This document shows, one piece after another, positions 15,808-25,095 of a stretch of 34,513 nt of DNA. The stretch spans positions 43,520 through 78,032 of the forward strand of contig DCTP01000140.1 in the NCBI GenBank assembly GCA_002329625.1, given 5' to 3'. The notes beneath the pieces are model-generated. The model was not told the DNA's origin, made no database searches, and worked only from the letters and a program-made list of their open reading frames with translations. Source of the stretch: Leptolinea sp. UBA1437 (GTDB lineage Bacteria > Chloroflexota > Anaerolineae > Anaerolineales > Anaerolineaceae). The number at the start of each line of letters is the position of its first letter. Position 1 is the stretch's first letter. The translations under genes were made by a program, and so were the position numbers.

Positions 15808-16626
15808 ATGAAAATACTAATTGCTTGTGATATGGAAGGAATTACCGGAGTAACACGCTGGGAACATTGCAATCCGACTCATCCGGAATATCAGCGTTTC
15901 CGGAAACAAATGACAATGGATGTCAATGCGGCTGTTGAAGGCGCTTTTGCTGGCGGGGCTGAGGAAGTTCAGATTGCAGACGGTCATTCCCAGGGGCAGA
16001 ATCTGTTGATAGAAGAACTTGATTCCCGTGCCCAATTGAATTGCGGGACTACCTCTCCATGGAGCATGATGAATGGAATTGATTCCGGATTTGGAGGAGT
16101 GTTTTTTATTGGCTATCACGCTATGGCCGGGACGGCGAATGCCATCTTGGCGCACACTTGGTCCACTCAAATCCTTAATTGGAAAATCAACGGACAGAAG
16201 ATCGGTGAATTCGGGATGAACGCATTGATTGCCGGCTGGTTCGATGTACCGGCTTTGATGGTTAGTGGGGATCAGAGTCTGTCTATGGAAGCTTTGCGGT
16301 TCGTTCCGGATATAAACTGTGCCGTTGTCAAAGAAGCCAACGGTTATTTTTCGGGGAAATGCTTTTCTCCGGCAAAGACTCATGAGCGCATTTTGGAATG
16401 TGCCGAATTGGCTGTGCAAAATAAACGAGAGGGGCGAGGACCGCAACCGCTGAAGATGAATGCCCCATACGAAGTGGAAGTGGAATTCACTCAACCCTAT
16501 ATGGCTGAGACAGCCTCCCGATTGACGGGATCGGAACGTACCGGTGGTCGGTCGGTAACCATCACTGTGCCGGATATTCCGGCAGCCTTTTTGGCAGCAA
16601 GGACCTTATGTAACCTCGCAGAATAA
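15808..16626 (+). CDS. M55 family D-aminopeptidase (DppA-like)
   Basis: Zinc peptidase that cleaves peptides with N-terminal D-amino acids, such as D-Ala-D-Ala fragments of peptidoglycan. The metal ligands known for Bacillus DppA are all in place: D8 and E10 (CDMEGITGV), H60 (ADGHS), H104 (GYHAMAG), E134 (GEFGMNA), with H116 near the active site. Length 272 residues is normal. It stands alone, without the dipeptide transporter genes that accompany dppA in Bacillus, so a role in wall recycling or general peptide turnover is inferred. Confidence 0.9.
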   Translation: MKILIACDMEGITGVTRWEHCNPTHPEYQRFRKQMTMDVNAAVEGAFAGGAEEVQIADGHSQGQNLLIEELDSRAQLNCGTTSPWSMMNGIDSGFGGVFFIGYHAMAGTANAILAHTWSTQILNWKINGQKIGEFGMNALIAGWFDVPALMVSGDQSLSMEALRFVPDINCAVVKEANGYFSGKCFSPAKTHERILECAELAVQNKREGRGPQPLKMNAPYEVEVEFTQPYMAETASRLTGSERTGGRSVTITVPDIPAAFLAARTLCNLAE

Positions 16627-16687
16627 CAAAATTAAAGCTGCTTCGTGAAGGGCGACCGAAAAAGCAGAACTACAAAAAGGAACCTGT

Positions 16688-17584
16688 ATGAAATACTTTT
16701 CGGACACCTTAAATACCGAACAAAATAACAGAAAAATCTACCAAGCCTTAATTATTACGCTGGTAGGTAATTTAATATTAGCTTTATCCAAACTCTATAT
16801 TGCCCATGTTTCCGGTAGCTCGGCACTTCAAGCGGACGCTTACAACTCTTTATCCGACGTTCTGTACTCCGTTACATTGGTGATCGGCATGATGATCGCA
16901 ATTCGTCCAGCAGATATTTCTCATCCCCAGGGCCATCGTCGTTTCGAACCATTGGTGGGCTTGCTGATCAGTTTTTCCATGGCTTGGGCTGGATATCAGG
17001 CTGTATCTGAGTCTATCGATAAAATCAGAACTGGTCCGACGACTTTTGACGTTGGATTACCGATCTTGGTGTTGTTTTTCTCGGCGGTAATCAAAGGAGT
17101 GATGTATTGGTTGATTCATCGGATTGCGATTGATCTTTCCAGTCCGACATTGAAGACAGCCGCAATCGATAATTTGATGGATACAATTACCTCTTTTACC
17201 GCCATTATCGGGATTGTTCTTTCCAAATTTTGGTCGCCTTTGGCAGATCCGATAGCTGGTATTCTGGTGTCCGTATGGATCTTTCGAGCCGCTTTTGAAG
17301 CCCTTCAGGAAAATTTGGGCTTTTTGACCGGTGCCGGTGCATCCGAAGAACGCCGGCAGCAGTTTTTGGATATTATCCGTTCGGTACCGGGTGTAGCGAA
17401 TGTTCATCAGCTGTTTGCTGAACATGTCGGATCCACTTTTGTACTGGACGTGCATATCAATGTTGACGGCAACATGCCGCTTTATCAGGTTCACCGGATC
17501 GAAACCGAAATCGAAGAAAAGCTGACTGCGATTCCGGACGTGGAACGAGCTTATATTCATGTCGAACCGTTGGGATATGAATAG
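16688..17584 (+). CDS. Cation diffusion facilitator, predicted Mn(II) exporter
   Basis: A 298-residue CDF transporter with six hydrophobic segments and a C-terminal cytoplasmic domain (VPGVANVHQLFAEHVGSTFVLDVHINVD). The transport-site residues read N53-x-x-x-D57 in helix 2 (YNSLSD) and D161-x-x-x-D165 in helix 5 (DNLMD). This N-D-D-D set is the one described for manganese exporters of the MntE type; zinc carriers normally have His in helix 2 or 5. HPQGHRRFEP is the usual loop motif. AAAAGGA lies six bases before the ATG. The gene appears to stand alone; no Mn riboswitch was recognised upstream. Confidence 0.9.
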   Translation: MKYFSDTLNTEQNNRKIYQALIITLVGNLILALSKLYIAHVSGSSALQADAYNSLSDVLYSVTLVIGMMIAIRPADISHPQGHRRFEPLVGLLISFSMAWAGYQAVSESIDKIRTGPTTFDVGLPILVLFFSAVIKGVMYWLIHRIAIDLSSPTLKTAAIDNLMDTITSFTAIIGIVLSKFWSPLADPIAGILVSVWIFRAAFEALQENLGFLTGAGASEERRQQFLDIIRSVPGVANVHQLFAEHVGSTFVLDVHINVDGNMPLYQVHRIETEIEEKLTAIPDVERAYIHVEPLGYE

Positions 17585-17695
17585 CCCCAGACCGTAATAC
17601 CGGCAACGATATTTTATTCCCGCTCTGAAGAAGCGATCCGATTTTGAAAGAAGGATCCGAAACGCATCCTTTATGGACAGAAAGATCCCGATCGA

Positions 17696-17724
17696 TTGAC
17701 TTTTATCAACAAAATTCTTAGAAT
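17696..17724 (+). promoter_or_regulatory. Promoter of dtd-uvrC
   Basis: TTGACT at 17696-17701, a 17-base spacer and TAGAAT at 17719-17724 make a good vegetative-type promoter. The predicted start is near 17731, leaving a leader of about 29 bases without a strong ribosome site. Confidence 0.65.
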
Positions 17725-17759
17725 CTTATGATAAAAATAATTAAGCGGAATATGAAAAG

Positions 17760-18197
17760 ATGAAAGCGGTTATACAACGTGTCAGTCGAGCTTCGGTCAC
17801 CGTCGATGGGCGGTTAATCAGCCGTATCGGGACCGGTTTGCTGGTTCTTTTAGGCGTCGAAGAAGGGGATACCCAAGAAAAAGCGGTTATGATGGCAAAG
17901 AAAACCGCCGCATTGCGAATATTTCGGGATGAAAACGATAAGATGAACCTTTCTGTTCGGGATTGCGCCGGGGAAGCGATTGTTGTTTCACAATTCACCT
18001 TGTGTGCGGATACACGGAAAGGGAATCGCCCTTCTTTCATCGGGGCCGCTGCACCGGAAATCGCCGCTCCGCTGGTTGATCTGTTCGCAGAAGAAATGCG
18101 GGAGCAGGGTGTCCCGACACAGCAGGGTATTTTCGGCGCGGATATGAAAGTCGAACTCTTAAATGATGGACCGGTGACCATCCTGCTGGAAAATTAG
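17760..18197 (+). CDS. dtd: D-aminoacyl-tRNA deacylase
   Basis: Hydrolyses D-amino acids, and glycine, wrongly attached to tRNA. Family motifs are complete: MKAVIQRVSRASV at the N-terminus, SQFTLCAD at 77-84 (the SQFTL signature), GNRPSF, and DGPVTI near the C-terminus (the G-P-V-T signature). The 145-residue length is typical. Two bases separate it from uvrC, so they are co-transcribed. Confidence 0.96.
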   Translation: MKAVIQRVSRASVTVDGRLISRIGTGLLVLLGVEEGDTQEKAVMMAKKTAALRIFRDENDKMNLSVRDCAGEAIVVSQFTLCADTRKGNRPSFIGAAAPEIAAPLVDLFAEEMREQGVPTQQGIFGADMKVELLNDGPVTILLEN

Positions 18198-18199
18198 TT

Positions 18200-20062
18200 A
18201 TGGATATCAGTCCGAAAATTCAGGGAATTTTAGAGACACTGCCAAATAAACCCGGTTGCTATCTGATGAAAAACGCCGATGACAAAATCATTTATGTCGG
18301 TAAAGCGATCAATCTGCGTCACCGGGTCCGTTCCTATTTTCAAAACAGTGTGAAGCATACGGTCAAAACCCGCCAGATGGTCAGTCATATCGATCATATC
18401 GACTGGATTGTGGTGGAATCCGAGCTGGAAGCGCTGATTCTTGAAATGAATCTGATTAAAAAGAATCGGCCGCAATACAATATTCAGCTCAAAGACGATA
18501 AACGCTATCCTTATATTAAAATCGAATTTCAAAATCCGTATCCGCGGATTTTGGTTACCCGTCAAATGGTTCAGGATGGATCGCGTTATTTCGGCCCGTA
18601 TACCAGTGTTTGGGCGGTGCATCAAACATTGGATTTGCTGCGGCGTATCTTCCCTTATTTGACCTGTGATCGGGAGATCACCGGTCAGGACAGTCGACCT
18701 TGCCTCTACTATGATATAAAACTTTGTTCCGGTCCTTGTATCAATGCAATCTCGCAGGCGGATTATTATGCGATGATGGAAGATATCGCCTCTTTTCTGG
18801 AGGGGAAAACCGCCGACATCGTGAATCGGCTCCAAAAGCAGATGAGCGATGCCGCGGAGAATTTGAACTTTGAACGGGCTGCCGCCCTGCGAGATCAAAT
18901 TCAGGCGATTGATCGGGTAGTCGAAAAGCAGAAAATCGTGAGTAATGATGATACCGATTCGGATGTGATAGCCATTGCGCGCTCGGAAAAAGAAGCCTGT
19001 ATTCAGTTGTTCTATATTCGTAATGGGAAATTGATCGGCCAGGAATATTTCATTATGAAAGGGACTGAGGATGAAGCCGATCAGGAAGTGGTTTCCGAAT
19101 TTATCAAGCAATTTTACAGCGATGCGGCGACGATTCCGCCACAAATGTTGCTTCCCGTCGAGTTGGAAGAACATCGCATTATCCAACAATGGCTACGTCA
19201 ACAAAGGGGAGGCAAAAAATTTACGCTCAAAGTGCCCAAAACCGGTAATGAAAAGGACCTGGTGAATATGGCTGCCGAAAATGCAATCGAAACGCTTCGG
19301 GCGCTCAAAACGCAATGGGAGAATGATACCAACAAACAAAGCGAAGCATTGACTGAACTGCAGTCGGCATTGCAATTACCCGAGCCGCCGAATCGAATCG
19401 AATGTTATGATATTTCCAACACACAAGGAACGTTGTCGGTCGGATCCATGGTTGTTTTTGAGCAGGGAGTTCCAAAGAAAAACTTGTATCGGCGTTTTAA
19501 TATCAAAACAGTCGAAGGACCGAACGATTTTGACAGTATGACGGAAGTACTTACCCGACGGTTGAAGCGTTGGCAATCCGCGAGCGAGAAGGATAACAAA
19601 ACAGGGGGCAAAATCGATCCATCATTTTCCGTTCTGCCGGATTTGATCATCATCGACGGCGGAAAAGGCCAGCTGGGGCGCGCGGTCGAAGTGCTCAAGG
19701 ATTTTGATCTGTTTGACCGCGTTCACGTCGTCGGTCTTGCCAAACGCGAAGAAGAAATATTTATACCTTTTCATTCCGATCCGATAATCCTTCCGCGTAA
19801 TTCCGAAGGACTCTATCTGGTTCAGCGCATTCGGGATGAGGCTCATCGTTTTGCCATCACCGCTCATCGCGGAAGACGAACGAAGGAGGGGCTGGCTTCT
19901 CAACTCGAGAAAATCCCGGGTATCGGGCCGGTTAAACGGAAAGCGTTGCTGAAAAAATTCGGCAGTATCGATGCCATCGCTGCCGCATCCAAGGAAGAAC
20001 TGATGTTAGCGGACGGTATCACTTCCTCTTTGGCGGATGCGATTCGCGATTATTTCGGATGA
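18200..20062 (+). CDS. uvrC: Excinuclease ABC subunit C
   Basis: Makes both incisions in nucleotide excision repair. In order: the GIY-YIG 3'-nuclease (GCYLMKN..IIYVGKAINLRHRVRSYF), a cysteine cluster (CDRE..C..YDIKLCSGPC), the UVR helical hairpin that binds UvrB (AAENLNFERAAALRDQI), the RNase H-like 5'-nuclease (IECYDISNTQGTLSVGSMVVF and IIDGGKGQLGRA), and paired helix-hairpin-helix motifs (KIPGIGPVKRKALLKKFGS). Its 620 residues are full length. The gene starts two bases after dtd. Confidence 0.97.
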   Translation: MDISPKIQGILETLPNKPGCYLMKNADDKIIYVGKAINLRHRVRSYFQNSVKHTVKTRQMVSHIDHIDWIVVESELEALILEMNLIKKNRPQYNIQLKDDKRYPYIKIEFQNPYPRILVTRQMVQDGSRYFGPYTSVWAVHQTLDLLRRIFPYLTCDREITGQDSRPCLYYDIKLCSGPCINAISQADYYAMMEDIASFLEGKTADIVNRLQKQMSDAAENLNFERAAALRDQIQAIDRVVEKQKIVSNDDTDSDVIAIARSEKEACIQLFYIRNGKLIGQEYFIMKGTEDEADQEVVSEFIKQFYSDAATIPPQMLLPVELEEHRIIQQWLRQQRGGKKFTLKVPKTGNEKDLVNMAAENAIETLRALKTQWENDTNKQSEALTELQSALQLPEPPNRIECYDISNTQGTLSVGSMVVFEQGVPKKNLYRRFNIKTVEGPNDFDSMTEVLTRRLKRWQSASEKDNKTGGKIDPSFSVLPDLIIIDGGKGQLGRAVEVLKDFDLFDRVHVVGLAKREEEIFIPFHSDPIILPRNSEGLYLVQRIRDEAHRFAITAHRGRRTKEGLASQLEKIPGIGPVKRKALLKKFGSIDAIAAASKEELMLADGITSSLADAIRDYFG

Positions 20063-20150
20063 AGGACGGTGACTGCGCTTTTTTCCGCCTCGAATGAAAG
20101 TATAATTATTTGATAGCAATATTCTCAATTAAACAAGAAAGGGATTGATG

Positions 20151-20792
20151 ATGGAAAAGACTGCGGAACAAATTCGCTATGATAAATTGGGTGAAACGGT
20201 TGCCAAGGCATTGCGCAAGAGGTTCTTTGATGCCTGGTATTTTGATACCAAAGAAGCGGCGGTAGCTCAGGCGTTGAGCCTGATTCCGGAAGGAACTACT
20301 ATCTCCTGGGGCGGCTCGATGTCGATCGTGGAAGTGGGTTTGAAGGATAAAATCCAAAACGGAAAATATAAACTGATTGATCGCGATACGGCTAAAACTC
20401 CCGAGGAACGAATTGAGATTATGCGACAGGCGCTGTTGGCGGATACCTTTCTAATGAGCGCCAATGGCATCAGTGAGGACGGACAATTGTTTAATGTGGA
20501 CGGGAACGGCAACCGTCTCGCGGCATTGCTGTACGGGCCGAAGCAGGTCATTGTCATTGCTGGCGTGAATAAAATCGCCCATACAGCTGCGGATGCGCTG
20601 GAACGGGCTCGGACGATTGCGGCACCGACGAACATTTCCCGCTTTGACGTAGCGACGCCGTGCAAAATCACCGGTACTTGTTCGGACTGTATGACAGCGG
20701 AGAGCCAGTGCGCTCAAATTGTCCAAACTCGCATCTGTCGGCCGGCTGGAAGGATCAAAGTGATTCTGGTCGGTACCAAGCTCGGATATTAA
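20151..20792 (+). CDS. LUD domain protein (LutC/YkgG-like)
   Basis: A 213-residue stand-alone LUD-fold protein. The pattern GTTISWGGSMSIVEVGLKD, then LIDRDTAKTPEERIEIMRQALLADTFLMSANGISEDGQLFNVDGNGNRLAALLYGPKQVIVIAGVNKI, is typical of the LUD/DUF162 group. A C-terminal Cys block (TPCKITGTCSDC..SQC) may hold a metal. LutB and LutA partners are absent, so lactate use cannot be assumed. Three in-frame starts sit side by side (TTG 20145, ATG 20148, ATG 20151); AAAGGGA ends seven bases before the last, which is preferred. A TATAAT lies at 20101-20106. Confidence 0.88.
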   Translation: MEKTAEQIRYDKLGETVAKALRKRFFDAWYFDTKEAAVAQALSLIPEGTTISWGGSMSIVEVGLKDKIQNGKYKLIDRDTAKTPEERIEIMRQALLADTFLMSANGISEDGQLFNVDGNGNRLAALLYGPKQVIVIAGVNKIAHTAADALERARTIAAPTNISRFDVATPCKITGTCSDCMTAESQCAQIVQTRICRPAGRIKVILVGTKLGY

Positions 20793-20846
20793 TCATCAAT
20801 GATTTCAATAATCGTCAGAGACTGTCAGCAATTTTTGTGAAAGTGT

Positions 20847-20875
20847 TTGACAATCATTGTTCTTTATGTTCTAAT
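20847..20875 (+). promoter_or_regulatory. Promoter of the SAM riboswitch-metK unit
   Basis: A consensus TTGACA at 20847-20852, a 17-base spacer and TCTAAT at 20870-20875, with a TGT extended -10, predict a start near 20882, about 30 bases before the aptamer. Confidence 0.8.
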
Positions 20876-20911
20876 AGGAAAAATTAAAAATTTATAAGCC
20901 CCTGAATGGCG

Positions 20912-21065
<154 letters not shown>

Positions 21066-21076
21066 GGAGGATAGTT

Positions 21077-22291
21077 ATGTCAACATTTATGAATTCCCCG
21101 AAGTACCTTTTTACTTCGGAATCCGTCACAGAAGGCCATCCGGATAAAATCTGCGATCAAATCAGTGATGCGATATTGGACGCTTGTCTGGAACAAGACC
21201 CGTATTCTCGGGTCGCCTGTGAAACATCCGTCAAAACCGGATTTGTTCTGGTTTACGGGGAAATCACCACACAGGCGTTTGTCAATTTTGATGAGCTGGT
21301 TCGCAAAGTGGTTCTCGACATCGGCTATGATTCGAGTGAAAAATGCTTCGATGGGCATACTTGTGGGATTCTTTCCGCGATTTCCACGCAATCACCGGAT
21401 ATTGCGCTGGGAGTGGATAAAGCGCAGGAAGCGAAGCGGGGCGAATTCGGAGAGGTCGATTTCGAAGAGGTTGGCGCTGGCGATCAGGGGATGATGTTCG
21501 GTTATGCTTGTAATGAGACGCCGGTTTTCATGCCGATGCCGGTTTATCTTTCTCATCGTTTGACCGAAAAACTGGCTGAGGTTCGTAAAAACGGGACTTT
21601 GCCTTGGGTTTATCCCGACGGCAAAAGTCAAGTAACCATCGAATATTCCTACGGAAAGCCTAAGCGGGTGGATACGGTTGTCATCAGTACGCAACATTCC
21701 GCATCCATGCGGGATAAGCACGAGGAAATCGAAGCTGCGGTTCGCAAATATGTGATCGACCCGGTATTACCGAAAGAGTTGGTCGACCGAGACCTGAAAG
21801 TATTTGTCAACCCCACCGGTGAATTTATTATCGGCGGTCCGCAGGGAGATTCGGGTTTGACCGGCCGGAAAATCATTGTGGATACTTACGGCGGTATGGG
21901 ACGGCACGGCGGCGGATCGTTCAGCGGTAAAGACTGTACCAAGGTCGATCGTTCGGCCAGTTATGCGACCCGTTGGGTGGCTAAAAATATCGTCGCAGCC
22001 GGCTTGGCGGAACGCTGCGAAATTCAGATTTCCTATGCCATCGGTGTGGCGAAACCGATCAGCATCAACGTCGAAACCTTCGGAACGGGAAAGATACCGG
22101 ACGAGGAAATCGTGCGGCTCATCGATCGGAATTTTGATTTACGCCCGGGTGCAATTATCAAACGGCTGAATCTGCGCCGGCCGATTTATCGGAAGACTTC
22201 GAATTACGGCCATTTCGGTCGTGAAGATGCGGATTTCACTTGGGAGAAACTGGATATGGCGGAAGCTTTACGCCGCGACGCCGGACTCTGA
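21077..22291 (+). CDS. metK: S-adenosylmethionine synthetase
   Basis: Makes SAM from methionine and ATP. Motifs: SESVTEGHPDKICDQ at 14-28, the ATP-binding GAGDQGMMFGYA, and GGGSFSGKDCTKVDRSASY. With 404 residues it is full length. ATG 21077 has GGAGG six bases upstream; the open frame extends back through the riboswitch but is not coding there. Controlled by the upstream SAM-I riboswitch and closed by a strong terminator. Confidence 0.98.
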   Translation: MSTFMNSPKYLFTSESVTEGHPDKICDQISDAILDACLEQDPYSRVACETSVKTGFVLVYGEITTQAFVNFDELVRKVVLDIGYDSSEKCFDGHTCGILSAISTQSPDIALGVDKAQEAKRGEFGEVDFEEVGAGDQGMMFGYACNETPVFMPMPVYLSHRLTEKLAEVRKNGTLPWVYPDGKSQVTIEYSYGKPKRVDTVVISTQHSASMRDKHEEIEAAVRKYVIDPVLPKELVDRDLKVFVNPTGEFIIGGPQGDSGLTGRKIIVDTYGGMGRHGGGSFSGKDCTKVDRSASYATRWVAKNIVAAGLAERCEIQISYAIGVAKPISINVETFGTGKIPDEEIVRLIDRNFDLRPGAIIKRLNLRRPIYRKTSNYGHFGREDADFTWEKLDMAEALRRDAGL

Positions 22292-22323
22292 AGCAAGAAA
22301 CGATTTTTGCAAAATGAAAGAAA

Positions 22324-22364
22324 CAATCCCCATTTTCGGTTCGACAACCGGGAATGGGGATTTT
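22324..22364. terminator. metK terminator, possibly bidirectional
   Basis: AATCCCCATT (22324-22333) pairs with AATGGGGATT (22352-22361), with an inner CGGTT/AACCG stem and a four-base loop, followed by a T tract. On the minus strand it lies about 90 bases past the buk stop and could also end that operon, though the T tract there is broken. Confidence 0.85.
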
Positions 22365-22453
22365 TATATCCGCAAATCGGAAACTGCGATGGTGAAATTT
22401 AAAAAAAGTCGGCGAAGAATGTCCCTCTATATACCGGGCTGTTTCTTCTATCG

Positions 22454-23530
22454 TTACAGGTTTTCCACACGATGGAATGTTTTGGCGCTTTCTTCTCCCC
22501 GTAAAACTCGGAGACCTCCCAAAGCCAACGCATTCATTTCATCTTCCCCCGGATAAACGATTACGGGAGCTAGAAAAGAGACATAACGTTTGATACCGTC
22601 GGTGACATAATCGGAATGAGCGATCCCGCCCGTCAAAAGAATGGCGTCGATTTTTCCGCAGACGCCGGGAGCGATTTTTCCGATATTTTTAGCAACGTTT
22701 AAGATCATGGCATCATAAATGAGCTTGGCATGCTCATCCCCCGCGGTGATTCGCTCTTCCACTTTTCGGCTGTCGGTCGTTCCCAGATGTGCCATCAGAC
22801 CACCCTGGTTCTTCACCAACTTCATCATCCCTTTGTAGGTTGTGCCCGGTTCGAAGCATTCCCGAATGACATCAAACATCGGTAAACCGCCGGTGCGTTC
22901 GGGAGAAAACGGACCCTCTTCATCCGTGATAAAATCTTCGATCCGTCCGTTATGATGCAGATTCACCGAAATACCTCCCCCCAAATGGGCAACAATGACG
23001 GTAATATCCCGATAGTTTTTTCCCTGTTCCCGGGCATACCGCATCGCCGCGGCTCGTGTATTGAGATTATGCCCCATGCCTTTGCGTTGCATGGACGGCA
23101 GACCGGTTATCTTATTGATGGGTGTCAATTCATCCACTGTAACCCCATCATAAATAAAAGCGGGAATTCCCAATCGGTTTGCGATATCATAAGCGATCAT
23201 AGCACCGACATTGGAAGCATGCTCGTTACGCGGGCGATTTCTTAATTGCCAAACCATATCCTCGTTGATCTGATAAGCTCCCGCTTCAATGGGAGGAAGC
23301 AATCCGCCTCGAGAGACGATTGCCGTCAGCGAGTTCAGCGGAATCCGATGTTGTTCGAGGGATCGCAGCACCAAATCACGGCGAAAGGCATATTGATCTG
23401 CCACGCAATCAAAAAGGGCTAATTCTTCGGGCGTATGAACAATGGATTCCGTATACACCGGTGTTTCGTCATCATATACAGCCAATTTGGTGGATGTGGA
23501 TCCGGGGTTCAGAATTAGCAGACGTTCCAT
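22454..23530 (-). CDS. buk: Butyrate kinase-family acyl kinase
   Basis: Converts an acyl phosphate and ADP to acid and ATP. The acetate/butyrate kinase fold is plain: LLILNPGSTSTKLAVYDD at the start, AHLGGGISV in the middle, and LLTGGIAHSD near the end. The RGGLLPPI and QRKGMGHNLN segments are the butyrate kinase type. Its 358 residues are standard. ATG 23530 has GGAG eight bases upstream; a longer frame to 23563 overlaps ptb and is not used. Last gene of the iorA-iorB-ptb-buk operon. Because its partners make acyl-CoA from 2-oxoacids, arylacetyl or branched acyl phosphates are as likely as butyryl phosphate. That substrate assignment is inference. Confidence 0.93.
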   Translation of the reverse strand: MERLLILNPGSTSTKLAVYDDETPVYTESIVHTPEELALFDCVADQYAFRRDLVLRSLEQHRIPLNSLTAIVSRGGLLPPIEAGAYQINEDMVWQLRNRPRNEHASNVGAMIAYDIANRLGIPAFIYDGVTVDELTPINKITGLPSMQRKGMGHNLNTRAAAMRYAREQGKNYRDITVIVAHLGGGISVNLHHNGRIEDFITDEEGPFSPERTGGLPMFDVIRECFEPGTTYKGMMKLVKNQGGLMAHLGTTDSRKVEERITAGDEHAKLIYDAMILNVAKNIGKIAPGVCGKIDAILLTGGIAHSDYVTDGIKRYVSFLAPVIVYPGEDEMNALALGGLRVLRGEESAKTFHRVENL

Positions 23531-23540
23531 AACATTTCTC

Positions 23541-24449
23541 CTATTTTTGCGAAACCAGAGCACTGATGACGATTGACAGATATTTTTCTTCCGCCGAGGA
23601 ACCGCGGCTGGTCATCACGACTGGGCATTTTGCGCCGACCACAAAACCCGCCAGCTTTGCACCGCAGGTGACTGCCAGCATTTTCCCCATAATATTGCCG
23701 GCATGAATATTGGGAGCCAGCAAAATATCGCAATCACCCGCGCATGGGCTGCGAAAATCTTTCAGCTCGGCGATCTCACGCGATACCGCACAATCATAGG
23801 AAATCGGTCCTTCGACGATGCATCCGCTGATTTCTCCTCGCCGATTCATTTCTTTCAATGCGTTTCCGTCTACTGTTTCCGGCATTTTGGGATTTACTTT
23901 CTCGATGCAAGCCAGCACTCCCACTTTGGGACATTCGTATCCGATGGCATGGAACGTCTCGACGGTATTTTCGATAATACATTTTTTCTGTTGCAAATCG
24001 GGATAGGTAACCATTCCACCGTCCACCGGTGCCAGCAGTTTGTGATAGGTGGGAACCTCAAAGACGGTAAAATGGGACATGATTCCGCCGCGGTTCAACC
24101 CGTGCTCCCTGTCGACAACCGCTTTCAATAAGACGGCCGTTTCCATCCGGCCTTTCATTAGGAAATCCGCTTCGCCCCGGCGAACCAAGTCCACCGCTGC
24201 ACGGGCGGATTCCGCCGGATCGGGAAAATCATAAATATCTTCCGTTGGGATTTTTTTCCCCAGTTTCTCTAAGACGGCGAGGATCTCTGCCTTATCGCCG
24301 ACCAAAACGGGAAGAATAATTTCTTCATCTCGAGCGTGTAGCACCGCCTCAATCGTATGTTCGTCGCCGGCGGCGGCGACCGCCAGCCTGGCTTTTCGAG
24401 GTTTGTTCTTTACGGTATGAATTAACTCAGCAAATGTTCTATATTCCAT
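23541..24449 (-). CDS. ptb: Phosphate butyryltransferase-family phosphotransacylase
   Basis: Exchanges CoA for phosphate on an acyl-CoA. The phosphate acetyl/butyryl transferase family is seen in RRGEADFLMKGRMETAVLLKAV, CDILLAPNIHAGNIMGKML and KCPVVMTSRGSSAEEKYLS, the last two being active-site signatures. The 302-residue length is that of Ptb, not the longer Pta. ATG 24449 has AAGGGA five bases upstream. It lies ten bases before buk and 64 bases after iorB. With buk it forms the CoA-to-ATP conversion half of the operon. Confidence 0.93.
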   Translation of the reverse strand: MEYRTFAELIHTVKNKPRKARLAVAAAGDEHTIEAVLHARDEEIILPVLVGDKAEILAVLEKLGKKIPTEDIYDFPDPAESARAAVDLVRRGEADFLMKGRMETAVLLKAVVDREHGLNRGGIMSHFTVFEVPTYHKLLAPVDGGMVTYPDLQQKKCIIENTVETFHAIGYECPKVGVLACIEKVNPKMPETVDGNALKEMNRRGEISGCIVEGPISYDCAVSREIAELKDFRSPCAGDCDILLAPNIHAGNIMGKMLAVTCGAKLAGFVVGAKCPVVMTSRGSSAEEKYLSIVISALVSQK

Positions 24450-24513
24450 AAGATCCCTTTTTCCTGGAGAACCGATGAAATTCAACCATTTTCGGCTCCA
24501 AGATCTTTATTGA

Positions 24514-25095
24514 TCATTCCGCAACCGCTGCTATTCCGGCGTCTAGCGCTTTACGGTTGATGGCTGCAAAGCGAGGTTTGATGTTGTCGGCTATTGCTTT
24601 ATCCCAATCCAACGCTTCCAGTTTCATCAGTTGAATCAACGCTCCCAATAAAACGATATTCATACTTTTGGGATTGCCTAATTCGGTTGCGATCTTTGCG
24701 GCGTCGAGCACTTTGGTGTTTACCAGAGTCTTCAGTCGTTCGATACAATCCGCCGGATAGGTTTCCTGCCCGGAAAGGGTGGTGGCTGTCGGTAATCGAT
24801 AATCGTTGACCACTGCGACTCCGTCTTTTTTTAATCCGTTTAAATAACGCAGGGCTTCCATTGCCTCAAAGGAGACCAAAATATCTGCACTTCCTTTTCC
24901 GATGATGGGAGAATAAACCTTATCTCCGTAACGCACCTGAGTGACGACACTGCCGCCGCGTTGACTCATTCCATGAATTTCACTCATTTTAACGTCATAA
25001 CCAGCCGCTACCAAGGCTGTCGAAAGAATCTTGCTGGCTAAAATGGTACCTTGACCGCCGACACCGCAAAGTAAAATATTTTTTACTTCAGACAT
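24514..25095 (-). CDS. iorB: Indolepyruvate:ferredoxin oxidoreductase, beta subunit
   Basis: Gamma-type domain subunit of the 2-oxoacid:ferredoxin oxidoreductase that oxidises aryl pyruvates to aryl-acetyl-CoA. The family signature NILLCGVGGQGTILASKIL opens the protein, followed by KMSEIHGMSQRGGSVVTQVRYG. The 193-residue length is standard. ATG 25095 overlaps the iorA stop by eight bases and has GGGAGG upstream; the frame extends to 25302 inside iorA but those codons are not used. Confidence 0.95.
   Translation of the reverse strand: MSEVKNILLCGVGGQGTILASKILSTALVAAGYDVKMSEIHGMSQRGGSVVTQVRYGDKVYSPIIGKGSADILVSFEAMEALRYLNGLKKDGVAVVNDYRLPTATTLSGQETYPADCIERLKTLVNTKVLDAAKIATELGNPKSMNIVLLGALIQLMKLEALDWDKAIADNIKPRFAAINRKALDAGIAAVAE

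Noticed and set aside
17651..17671. Small hairpin AAGGAT/ATCCTT after the CDF gene as terminator
   Set aside because: Six weak base pairs, nine-base loop and no T tract; too weak to call.
15808..18197. DppA-like peptidase and Dtd as a D-amino-acid module
   Set aside because: They are separated by the CDF gene and separate promoters; nothing ties them functionally.
22454..24449. Ptb-Buk as proof of butyrate production
   Set aside because: No butyryl-CoA synthesis genes are in the window and the partners are IorAB; the family name alone does not fix the substrate.
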